A DNA stretch of 15,378 nt from Euryarchaeota archaeon UBA258 (GTDB taxonomy: Archaea > Thermoplasmatota > Poseidoniia > Poseidoniales > Poseidoniaceae), in NCBI GenBank assembly GCA_002502605.1, contig DAPR01000015.1, positions 262 through 15,639 on the forward strand, in the 5' to 3' direction. Under the pieces are notes generated by a model. That model was given only the letters and a program-made list of their open reading frames with translations, had not been told where the DNA came from and ran no database searches. Shown here piece by piece: positions 7,527-15,378 of this stretch (positions are counted from its first letter, which is position 1; every line of letters begins with the position of its first letter). The position numbers and the translations under genes are program-made.

Positions 7527-10500
7527 GGTCGAGCGTGAACGCATCTTCTTGTGCCACTGGAGCCATACTCTTCAATCGAAGGCCCTTGAGTGCAAGAACT
7601 GGAGCATCATCATCGCCAACAACAACAACATCATGGACAGTGATACCAGCGTCCTCAACGGCAATTCGCAGACTTCGCATTCTCAAGACTTCATCTCGCT
7701 CTGGAACTCTGAGCATCGATGACCATTCGATTCCAACAGGAAGTGAAGAGAAGCCTTCAGATTCCATGGCGACTAGACCAGCGTTTTGGAATCCTGCTTC
7801 AATGAGCATCGGCAGGGCTTCAAGCAAGACGGTTTCTCCTTTTGATTCAAGAGCAAACTGGTCGAGCATCGGCAGTTGATGACGCATCAAGGCAATACCG
7901 TCCGCTCCTGGCATCTGCTCATCACCAATACCGCGTAGTACGCCACCATGCGATTGGAATCGAGGACCGTGGAAATAACGTCGATAGATGAACGATGGCA
8001 ACTCAACCAACTCACCAAGAGCAGGCGTTCCAAGTTGCGGCAGAGATTCGACTTCCTTTTGCAGGAACGGTCCAAGGTCATCACGGCTTTCGACAACCCG
8101 GACTACTGCCTTGTGATGTTCTCGTTCACCAAACACTTCACCCTTCGAGTTACTCAAATCCGAAACCAAGCGACATGCAACCCAACTCATTTCACCATCG
8201 CCACGTATCAAATCAGCGTGAACTCGAACCGTCAAATCACCTTTCAGTAACTTCACGGGTAGACCGAAAGAAACGTCCTCGAAACCGGCAAGACAAGCAG
8301 AAGGCCTCAACAGAAGAGCGTTTTCAGCAAACATCTCCATGGCCATGACGCCCGGATGGTAGGGGACTCCTTCGATGGAATGGTCCGTCAAGAACGGATG
8401 ATCAGCAACAGAGAGCGTGGTTTGTGTGACCAGTGATTGCCGTTCATCGACCGAGAGAACTTTGTCGACAAACGGGAATCGGAACGGGTCCGCGATAATG
8501 TTCGCCATTTCCGCCGGAAGGCGAAGAGGCGCTTCTCTGAAAGCGTCAAACGCATCCATCGTTCCAAGATTGCCACAGCCGAGAACTCGGCGTTTTCCAC
8601 CTTGCAAGGCTTCTCCAACAAAGATTTCAACACCCTTGTCGACCGAAATGGTATCGATTCCAGCTGCATCAAAAACAGCCTGGAAAGAGCCACGAGTTGC
8701 CATTCCTACGTCTCGCCATCCAGTCCATGCGATTGCTACTGCCCTGCATGTACCGCTTGCCGTCAATCGAGCCATCTCAGCGTCAAGAATGCTGTTTGCT
8801 GCAGAATAATCCGTTTGGCCGTTGTTTCCAAACCGCCCTGAGACACTGGTGAAACATGAAGCAAAGCGCAATTCGCCTCCCGACGATTCAACTGCGCCTA
8901 ACAACGATTGCCAGCCGTCAACCTTGACTCGAATGACCTTGTCAAAGACGTTGTAATCTTTGGCCGCTACGAGTTTCGAGTCTTCTAAACCTGCACCGTG
9001 AATGATTCCCGTTATCGGGCGCCCTAATGACGTACCCAAAGCACGAAGCCCGTCTGTGTCCATGACATCGACGGAATGGTATGAAGCAGCGTTACCGGTC
9101 TCTTCAATCGTCTTGATGGTGATGTAGACATCTCGACTTCGAGAGAACTTCTGCCATGCTGTGTTCCATTGTACCATTGTAACTTTACCAGATTCACTGG
9201 CTTCAATCAACTCTTGACGAAGGGAATTCTTTCGTTCAGTAAGTTGTGCATCCGACCATTCAACCCATTCCTTGGTTTCCTCAACCAACTTCGAGCGTCC
9301 GAGTAAGGCAAAGTGGGCACCGGCATTGAGCGAGTGGCATGCTACGCCGATAACGGATGCTGCTGTTACCCCAGAGCCACCGCCCGAAACAATCCAAGTG
9401 TCATCGGACTGCAACGGTGTGGTTTCTGCTTCGAGGTCTTCAGCGAAGGCAACCAGTGTCCACCGACGGCCGTCTCGATCGATTCCGACCTCGACCTCTC
9501 CGCCGATTTCAAACAGGTCAGATGCGATGGTTTGAGCTGCTTGCTCAGCATCAAGAATCAATTCAGGGTGCATATCCAATGCACGCATTCGCAGATGAGT
9601 TTGCTCAAAGAAGTAGGATTTCGTAACCCCAGAAGCAGCACATTGTACGGAATTGAACCGTTCGCCAATATTGCCATGTCGGCCATCAAGAGCGGTTACT
9701 GAAGCAACCAGGCCGTTCTCTCGTCCAGCAAATTGTGCATCAAGACCTTGCAGGAGTGAGAAGTATCCGTGAGCAGCCAATGCGATTTGTGAGGATGGAA
9801 GTGTGTCATCGTTCCAAGCGACTCCTGCGAGTTTAAGCGGAGCCAAGTGGACCAAACCTGCAACGTTCATCTGTTGCAGTTCCTTACTGACTTCGACCAT
9901 GTGTTCTGGATTTGCTGGGTCAGCACGGAAAACGGTACGGCCATCTTCTTCATGCGACGACATGTCACGGATTTCACTTTCAAAGCCAACTCGAACCGCC
10001 TTCATTCCTTTGGCTTCAACAAGTTGACAGAAGGCTTCAGCAATGCCCCATCCATCATCGGTGACGACCAATGTGCCGTCAAGAGAAATTGGTGAATCGC
10101 TTCCAAGACACTCTTCGACTTCAACCTGCCATCGTCGGCAGTTTTCTTGCCGTTCGACAGGTCGAGGTGCCGGTGAAGAAACTGGTGCAGGTACCACAAC
10201 TGGCGCCTCAACAACAACCGGTGCTTCAACCGCATTTCCGCCTGTCATCCGTTGAATGTATGCGGTAAAGTGATTCAGTGTTGGATGGTCTGAAAGAACG
10301 AAGTCTTCATCGATTGGTAATTCAAAGATATCACGAACATCAGCCATAATTTCGGCTTGCTTCACCGTATCAATGCCCAATTCACCCTCAAGGTCTTGGT
10401 CCATCTCGATGAAATCATCAGGATATCCTGTATGGCGAACCACCACTTCAATCAGGCGCGATTGAATCGTCGAATCGGTAACTGGAGGCAACGTCGGCGC

Positions 10501-13500
10501 AGACGGTACAGAAACCGGCACAGGAGCAGCAACAGCTGGTGCTGGAACGGGACTCGATGCAACCGGCTTAACCGCTGAACCACCTTGCATTCTTTGGATA
10601 TAGCCAATCATGTGGTTCAAGGTAGGATAATCAGAGAGGACGAAATCTTCATCCAAAGGCAATGAGAATCGGTCCCGAATATCGGCCATGATTTCGGCTT
10701 GCTTCACCGTATCAATGCCAAGTTCTCCCTCGAGGTCTTGGTCCAACTCGATGAAATCGCTCGGATAACCGGTGTGCTGGACGACAACTTCGACAACAAT
10801 CGAAGTGAGGTCTGTATCGCTCACTGCGGTTGCAACGGATACGGGCTTTGATGGCATTGTCGGAGCCGGAACCGGTGTTGGTTTTGCTACGGTTGGTGCA
10901 GCAATTGCTGGAGCTTGTGCCACAGAAACACCGCCTTGCATTCTTTGGATGTAACCAATCATGTGATTCAGCGTAGGGTAGTCCGAGAGGACGAAGTCTT
11001 CATCCAGCGGAAGTGAAAACAGATCTCGAATCTCGGCCATGATTTCGGCTTGTTTTACCGTATCAATACCCAATTCTCCTTCAAGGTCTTGATCCAATTC
11101 AACGAAATCAGCGGGGTAGCCAGTATGACGAACGACAACGCTAATCACCGTTTCAGTGAGCGATTCATCCGTGACAACTGCAGGCGCTGGAACAGGCTCT
11201 GGAGTTACGGCGACAGGTGCAGCAACAGGTGCCGAAGCGGGTACGACCAATGGCGCTGCTGCAACACCCGTCGTCATTTGCTGAATATAGCCAATCATGT
11301 GGTTCAGCGTTGGATAGTCAGAAAGAACAAACTCTTCATCGATTGGTAAAGTGAAACGGTCTCGTATATCGGCCATGATTTCAGCTTGCTTTACCGTATC
11401 AATGCCCAATTCTCCTTCAAGGTCTTGATCCAATTCAACGAAATCTGCAGGATAGCCGGTATGGCTTACCACCACTTCAATGACAACTGCCGTCAAATCT
11501 GAAGCCACTGGAGCAGCAACCGCTGCGGGTGTTGGCGTAGGTTCTGGGGTTGGCTCTGGTGCGGCAGGTGCAGGCGGTGCAATAGGCGCTGAAGCAGCAA
11601 CAGGCGTTTCCAAAGAGGGTTTACCTTCCCAAGCCGCCGTAACATCCCATGCTTCGCCTTGTACGCCGCCATGGAGATTTTCGTCCCCGTTAACATAAGC
11701 CACGAGTTTGTTATCGAGAATTCGGAGAACAACATCGTCAGTCTCTGCCAGTTTTCGAGTCCACGCAAGGAACTTTTGCCCATCGATTCGCTCACCGACA
11801 ACCGGCCATTTACGAACCAATGAAAGGGCCATTTGTGAGCCAAAGCCTGCTGCAAAGCGCAGACCATACTCAAGTTCCGGATAATCTCCACCTTTTGAGA
11901 GGTTTAAGTTTCCAAGTTCTGGGTCGGTCTCCTTGTGGTTTGCAATTGGCGGTATTCTACCCGTCTTCATGCCGTAGAACATGCTTGCATCTTCGATACC
12001 AACACCCATTGGGTGTCCAGTGAATCCTTTGGTATTAGCAATCACCAAACGGTCTGTGCTGGCACCAAAAGTATCTCGCAGAGCACGAACTTCAGATTGT
12101 GCTGAGCCTCCTCGAGCCGGTGTGTATGTTTCATGAGAAAAGAACACCGTGTTCGCAGCGATCGCATGTCGGTCAAGACTCCATTGCGTTTCCATTGAAG
12201 ACATGAACGAGTCAACCGTCTGGGCAACATGTTCAACATCGAGTCGAGTTCCGTGGAAAGCGGAGTTCGCTGTTGTTGAGCCGAGCAACTCAGCAATCGG
12301 TTGGACTCCACGTTGTATGGCTTCTGAATGACGCTCAACAACGAAAGCCGCAGCGCCCATTCCGAGAACCAAGCCGTTTCTTCGACGGTCGAATGGCAAG
12401 GCTGCTTCTTCAACCACGTTGCTTGTTGCTGCTGCACCAGAGGCTGCAAAGCCACCTCCAATCCATTCCCACAAGTCTTCACCGGTCACATCGTCAGCAG
12501 AAATGATGACGACTCGGTCGACCCGGTCGCTGTTCAACCAGTCTTCAGCTACGCCAAACGCAGCAGTGGTCGAGGCACAAGCAAGATTGATGGTCGTGTT
12601 TGGTCCACGGATACCAGTGTACTGAGCGAACTGTGAATGGCCCATGTTGAGCGTTTGGAAAAGATAGCGGCGGTCAAATCGTCCTTCACCGTCATCACCG
12701 TCGCTCTTGGCGTGTTTCATTGCCATTTGTAAACCAGGGAAACAGGAAGCGAACACTATACCGGTTCTCTCACGCTGGTGCTGTGGGACTTGCCAGTTGC
12801 GAATCAATCGAAGACCGCCCTTACCGATTTGTTCAACCGGTGTGAGTGGAATCGCCGCATCTCGCAATGCCAACAGTCCGGAAGCAACGGCCAACTGAGT
12901 CGTGATGTCCCATGCAAGAACAACCTTGGCATCGATGCCAAACTCTTCTGCAATATCGAACGCTGATTTGATTCCAGCAAGTTGAGGTATGTCACCAAAC
13001 TCCTTGGTTTGCTCCATGTTAACAGAGCCGTCCCTGCCTTTGATGAGACGAACGATGTTCTTATCGAGCAAGCGTTGCTTGTATTCGTCGCTCACTTCAG
13101 AAATGCAGGTTTCACCTCGCACCAAGCGCTCGAAGGTCTCTTCCTCAAACACGCGCTCTCCACCAGGAAGACCGAGAGAGACACCGGTCACCACGTATGG
13201 ATCTGCCTTGCGGCGGTCAACATGTGTTGGTGCCGATACCGTTTGTGGGGTGGTCTGTAGTGGTGGTGCATGCGACATCGAAGTCTTTGGACTCCATGAA
13301 GACGGAAGAGCAGTAATCCATTTCGCCACATCAGCAGCAGTCGTTATAGCCGTTGTATCGGTCGAAGTATCAACGGATGCTTCGCTGGAAATCGTATGAA
13401 GTACGGATGCAACTTGCGCATCGGTCATTCCAAGTCCGAAGCGAAGATTAACCATGCCGTTACAGAATCGTGCAGGATAGCCGCTCACTGCAGCGAGGCG

Positions 13501-15378
13501 GTCGCCCAAATAAGCATCCATAGCCTTGGCAGCAGCCACAGCAGGGTCCAGGCTTCGGGCTACAGGAGCCGACGCTTGAACGATGTTCTGCACAGGTGCT
13601 GGAGAGCCGTTTGATGGCAGTGGGCGTGCCCGTGTTTGCAAATCCTCGACTTGGGCAGTACTGAACGAAGGGGTGCTTGAGGCACCGTATGCTTCGATGG
13701 GTCCTGCTCGGAATGCTTCGGTGAGCACGTGAGAATCTGCAGCAGGCCATTGCGGTTTTCGACCGGCAAGAGCAAGTGTTCCAAGTGCGCTGAGGAACGT
13801 TGCGATGCCGCCTTGCTTTGGATGATTGCACATAATCGGCAAATGCGGTTTGTCTTCAAGAATCTGAACGGCAAACATGGTGAGGGCTCGCTTCGGCCCT
13901 ACTTCGACAAAAGCACGGGCACCTGCGGCATACATCGTCTCAATTTGAGTGGTCCATTCGACAGCTGATGCCATTTGTGGTGCAAGTTTTCCGAGCACCC
14001 CTTCCTTCGAATCGGCACCTTCCATCGGATAAAACGATCCATCCACATTCGCGGTAATCGGGATACGGGGCCAGCGAATCTCCAGGCTTTCGAGGAATCG
14101 ACGCAACGGTTCGTTTGCAGGCGCTACGATACGAGAGTGGAAGGCGTGAGATGTGGCCAGAGGGACTGCTTGGAATCCTTTCTCATCAAACTGAGCCATA
14201 GCCTGCTTCACAGGTTCGGTTTCTCCAGCAATCACCGTCATCTTTGGCGAGTTCTTATTGGCTGCAATAACGTAGCCCTCAATCGAATCGAGCACGGATG
14301 CAACTTCATCGTAAGGAGCCATGATGCTTGCCATCAAGCCTTTGTCTTCGATAACAACAGATCCCATTTCAGTGCCGCGAGCGGCCGATGCTCGCAACGC
14401 GCCGTCCATGTCCAGAATACCTGCAGACATGAGGGCAGCATATTCGCCGAGGGAATGGCCTGCAACCATATCGGGGTGCTGGCCGTGGTCGTTCAGTGCA
14501 CGTTCAATGGCCAAATCAGCCGTGAGCATTGCAGGCTGAGTATACTCAGTCTGCTTCAGTTTGTGTTCTGCTTCAATGCGCTCCTCTTTGGATAGATTTG
14601 ACCGCAATACGAAACTTGACAGGGTTTCGCCGTCCAAGACCTCAACCATCGTCTCATCCGCTTGATTCCAGACGTTCTGTACGGCGCTGTAGCGTTGATG
14701 CAAATCGTGCGTCATGCCCACGTATTGGCTCCCCTGGCCGGGGTACATGTGAGCGACTTTCGCCTTGGGGTGGAGAGCAGGGTCGTTGGTCAACAGAATC
14801 CCTTGAGCCTGGAGGAAGCCCCACTTTTCGGGGTCATTCATGGCTTTACCAGCAAGTGCTGTACGCTTGTGAAACTCTGCCCACGAAGTAGCCACGATGC
14901 ACATGCGGAAAGCATCCGATTCAGCATATTCAGAAGAAGCCGAATCCAATGCCGATGAAAGCCGTAGACCGCGAGGGTCCTCATCGAAATGTGTGCCTGC
15001 AAAATCAACCGCTTCGAGCTTTAATTGCAGTGCGGTAAGGTCTGATGCTGATAGCAACAAAATGCCACCTTCAACAGCCTTCATCTCTTCATGCGTCATC
15101 GATGGTTGTGCGCTTGCATCCAAGATGGAGTCAGCAGTTGATGGCGCTGATGATGCTGTTGAGTCTTGAGCATATGCGGACCATCGAGCATCCCATTTCT
15201 GAGCGAGTTCAGCGTGATATTCCGGTTCAAAACCTTCCAATGCAACGTGATAATTGGTTCCACCGAAACCGAATGCAGACACTCCTGCTCGGCGCGGGTG
15301 GTTGACCGGCCGAGGCCAATCTCGTGCTTCTGTTGGAACAAAGAAAGCGTTGTTGTCCCAATCCACGGTTGGGTTGGG
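7522..15378 (-). CDS. Type I polyketide/PUFA-synthase-like megasynthase; 5' end cut by window edge
   Basis: 2618 residues are visible (numbered from 15378); the frame is open at the right edge, so at least most of one ketosynthase is missing. Domains in order: end of KS1 (1-50, AFGFGGTNYHVALEGFE); acyltransferase (about 206-545) with PGQGSQYVGM, Ser309 in GHSLGEYAAL, and SHAFHS, which suggests malonyl-CoA; a degenerate carrier domain (about 607-683); complete KS2 (about 725-1193) with Cys934 in NLACASTT, His1082 in SHETYTPARGG and His1122 in TKGFTGHPMG; four carrier domains with GIDTVKQAEIM (Thr1328, 1440, 1557, 1671) joined by Pro/Ala linkers; a ketoreductase structural half (about 1745-1990); catalytic ketoreductase (about 1993-2273) with GGGSGVT, Ser2178, Tyr2191 and Asn2195; and a double-hotdog dehydratase (about 2326-2616) with HPFLTDH and FHGPRFQ. 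No enoylreductase is seen. It would build a reduced acyl or polyene chain in the cytosol. The carrier array, KR and DH order resembles PfaA of PUFA synthases, but KS2 between AT and carriers does not. The product is unknown. Confidence 0.93.
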   Translation of the reverse strand, partial: PNPTVDWDNNAFFVPTEARDWPRPVNHPRRAGVSAFGFGGTNYHVALEGFEPEYHAELAQKWDARWSAYAQDSTASSAPSTADSILDASAQPSMTHEEMKAVEGGILLLSASDLTALQLKLEAVDFAGTHFDEDPRGLRLSSALDSASSEYAESDAFRMCIVATSWAEFHKRTALAGKAMNDPEKWGFLQAQGILLTNDPALHPKAKVAHMYPGQGSQYVGMTHDLHQRYSAVQNVWNQADETMVEVLDGETLSSFVLRSNLSKEERIEAEHKLKQTEYTQPAMLTADLAIERALNDHGQHPDMVAGHSLGEYAALMSAGILDMDGALRASAARGTEMGSVVIEDKGLMASIMAPYDEVASVLDSIEGYVIAANKNSPKMTVIAGETEPVKQAMAQFDEKGFQAVPLATSHAFHSRIVAPANEPLRRFLESLEIRWPRIPITANVDGSFYPMEGADSKEGVLGKLAPQMASAVEWTTQIETMYAAGARAFVEVGPKRALTMFAVQILEDKPHLPIMCNHPKQGGIATFLSALGTLALAGRKPQWPAADSHVLTEAFRAGPIEAYGASSTPSFSTAQVEDLQTRARPLPSNGSPAPVQNIVQASAPVARSLDPAVAAAKAMDAYLGDRLAAVSGYPARFCNGMVNLRFGLGMTDAQVASVLHTISSEASVDTSTDTTAITTAADVAKWITALPSSWSPKTSMSHAPPLQTTPQTVSAPTHVDRRKADPYVVTGVSLGLPGGERVFEEETFERLVRGETCISEVSDEYKQRLLDKNIVRLIKGRDGSVNMEQTKEFGDIPQLAGIKSAFDIAEEFGIDAKVVLAWDITTQLAVASGLLALRDAAIPLTPVEQIGKGGLRLIRNWQVPQHQRERTGIVFASCFPGLQMAMKHAKSDGDDGEGRFDRRYLFQTLNMGHSQFAQYTGIRGPNTTINLACASTTAAFGVAEDWLNSDRVDRVVIISADDVTGEDLWEWIGGGFAASGAAATSNVVEEAALPFDRRRNGLVLGMGAAAFVVERHSEAIQRGVQPIAELLGSTTANSAFHGTRLDVEHVAQTVDSFMSSMETQWSLDRHAIAANTVFFSHETYTPARGGSAQSEVRALRDTFGASTDRLVIANTKGFTGHPMGVGIEDASMFYGMKTGRIPPIANHKETDPELGNLNLSKGGDYPELEYGLRFAAGFGSQMALSLVRKWPVVGERIDGQKFLAWTRKLAETDDVVLRILDNKLVAYVNGDENLHGGVQGEAWDVTAAWEGKPSLETPVAASAPIAPPAPAAPEPTPEPTPTPAAVAAPVASDLTAVVIEVVVSHTGYPADFVELDQDLEGELGIDTVKQAEIMADIRDRFTLPIDEEFVLSDYPTLNHMIGYIQQMTTGVAAAPLVVPASAPVAAPVAVTPEPVPAPAVVTDESLTETVISVVVRHTGYPADFVELDQDLEGELGIDTVKQAEIMAEIRDLFSLPLDEDFVLSDYPTLNHMIGYIQRMQGGVSVAQAPAIAAPTVAKPTPVPAPTMPSKPVSVATAVSDTDLTSIVVEVVVQHTGYPSDFIELDQDLEGELGIDTVKQAEIMADIRDRFSLPLDEDFVLSDYPTLNHMIGYIQRMQGGSAVKPVASSPVPAPAVAAPVPVSVPSAPTLPPVTDSTIQSRLIEVVVRHTGYPDDFIEMDQDLEGELGIDTVKQAEIMADVRDIFELPIDEDFVLSDHPTLNHFTAYIQRMTGGNAVEAPVVVEAPVVVPAPVSSPAPRPVERQENCRRWQVEVEECLGSDSPISLDGTLVVTDDGWGIAEAFCQLVEAKGMKAVRVGFESEIRDMSSHEEDGRTVFRADPANPEHMVEVSKELQQMNVAGLVHLAPLKLAGVAWNDDTLPSSQIALAAHGYFSLLQGLDAQFAGRENGLVASVTALDGRHGNIGERFNSVQCAASGVTKSYFFEQTHLRMRALDMHPELILDAEQAAQTIASDLFEIGGEVEVGIDRDGRRWTLVAFAEDLEAETTPLQSDDTWIVSGGGSGVTAASVIGVACHSLNAGAHFALLGRSKLVEETKEWVEWSDAQLTERKNSLRQELIEASESGKVTMVQWNTAWQKFSRSRDVYITIKTIEETGNAASYHSVDVMDTDGLRALGTSLGRPITGIIHGAGLEDSKLVAAKDYNVFDKVIRVKVDGWQSLLGAVESSGGELRFASCFTSVSGRFGNNGQTDYSAANSILDAEMARLTASGTCRAVAIAWTGWRDVGMATRGSFQAVFDAAGIDTISVDKGVEIFVGEALQGGKRRVLGCGNLGTMDAFDAFREAPLRLPAEMANIIADPFRFPFVDKVLSVDERQSLVTQTTLSVADHPFLTDHSIEGVPYHPGVMAMEMFAENALLLRPSACLAGFEDVSFGLPVKLLKGDLTVRVHADLIRGDGEMSWVACRLVSDLSNSKGEVFGEREHHKAVVRVVESRDDLGPFLQKEVESLPQLGTPALGELVELPSFIYRRYFHGPRFQSHGGVLRGIGDEQMPGADGIALMRHQLPMLDQFALESKGETVLLEALPMLIEAGFQNAGLVAMESEGFSSLPVGIEWSSMLRVPERDEVLRMRSLRIAVEDAGITVHDVVVVGDDDAPVLALKGLRLKSMAPVAQEDAFTLDR
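10245..11505 (-). repeat. Tandem array of four acyl carrier domain repeats
   Basis: Four copies of an approximately 75-residue carrier domain repeat inside the megasynthase gene. Distances between the equivalent Thr codons (11395-11397, 11059-11061, 10708-10710, 10366-10368) are 336, 351 and 342 bases, all multiples of three. Each copy reads HTGYPxDFxExDQDLEGELG, then IDTVKQAEIM, then an Asp/Glu-rich FVLSDYPTLNH helix region. Spacers are variable Pro/Ala/Val-rich linkers. Copies are very similar in DNA as well as protein, suggesting duplication or gene conversion within the gene. Parallel carrier domains in PUFA synthases are known to raise output rather than add steps. Confidence 0.9.
13330..13560 (-). 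other. Degenerate acyl-carrier-like domain between AT and KS2
   Basis: Within the megasynthase, the stretch AAVSGYPARFCNGMVNLR followed by FGLGMTDAQVASVLHTIS lines up with the carrier consensus VVxHTGYPxDFxELDQDLEGELGIDTVKQAEIMADI. GYP and LG are kept. The acidic DQDLEGE stretch is lost, and the attachment-site pair Asp-Thr reads Thr-Asp. A later TTAADVAKWITAL matches the last helix of the carrier fold. It is probably a carrier fold that cannot take phosphopantetheine, either a relic or a structural or docking module. The alignment was made by eye. Confidence 0.5.

Noticed and set aside
10150..11690. CRISPR array or intergenic tandem repeats suggested by regularly spaced similar sequence
   Set aside because: The repeats are about 340 bases apart, in frame, and translate to carrier domains with Pro/Ala linkers; they have none of the short direct-repeat/spacer structure of CRISPR.
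13975..14595. A 206-codon plus-strand open frame opposite the acyltransferase region
   Set aside because: The minus strand here encodes clear acyltransferase motifs. The antisense translation is rich in His, Arg and Cys with no domain signature and no ribosome-binding site noted.
15364..15366. GTG at 15366 as the start of the megasynthase
   Set aside because: The frame stays open to the window edge (Pro-Asn-Pro-Thr before it), and the sequence is the C-terminal end of a ketosynthase, so this is an internal Val codon and the true start lies outside.

Overview
The window looks like a fragment of an archaeal genome, most likely a marine Euryarchaeota lineage such as Marine Group II (Ca. Poseidoniales). 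Three things suggest this. A group II chaperonin (thermosome-like) gene sits beside a DnaK gene that lacks the long N-terminal loop of Gram-negative DnaK. A secreted zinc peptidase carries a lipobox signal peptide. Several starts have archaeal-looking Shine-Dalgarno or leaderless signals. The taxonomic call is inference, because no rRNA or other marker gene is present. Coding density is very high: the longest stretch without a gene is about 157 bases (4197-4353).

Left part (1-4196, minus strand): a chaperone operon read right to left. It holds an Hsp20-like small heat shock protein with a very acidic tail, DnaK (Hsp70), and a divergent thermosome subunit whose 3' end runs off the left edge. 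No GrpE or DnaJ gene is visible. A short intergenic region separates this operon from divergently read genes.

Middle part (4354-6758, plus strand): an M28-family zinc metallopeptidase with a lipoprotein signal, followed by two small membrane proteins. One is unrecognised and has two membrane segments. The other has three segments and a MerT-like Cys-Cys pair.

Right part (6759-15378, minus strand): more than half of the window is one giant gene, truncated at its 5' end by the right edge. It encodes a multidomain polyketide/PUFA-synthase-like megasynthase of at least 2618 residues. The order read is KS(end)-AT-degenerate ACP-KS-ACP x4-KR(with structural half)-DH(double hotdog). Its stop codon is followed 4 bases later by the start of an Sfp-type phosphopantetheinyl transferase, the enzyme class that activates carrier proteins. 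Together they form a lipid or polyketide assembly line. It is unusual in two ways. All four carrier domains have threonine where the phosphopantetheine-bearing serine is expected, and a second ketosynthase is inserted between the acyltransferase and the carrier array. A fatty-acyl-type megasynthase in an organism expected to make isoprenoid lipids is the most interesting system here.
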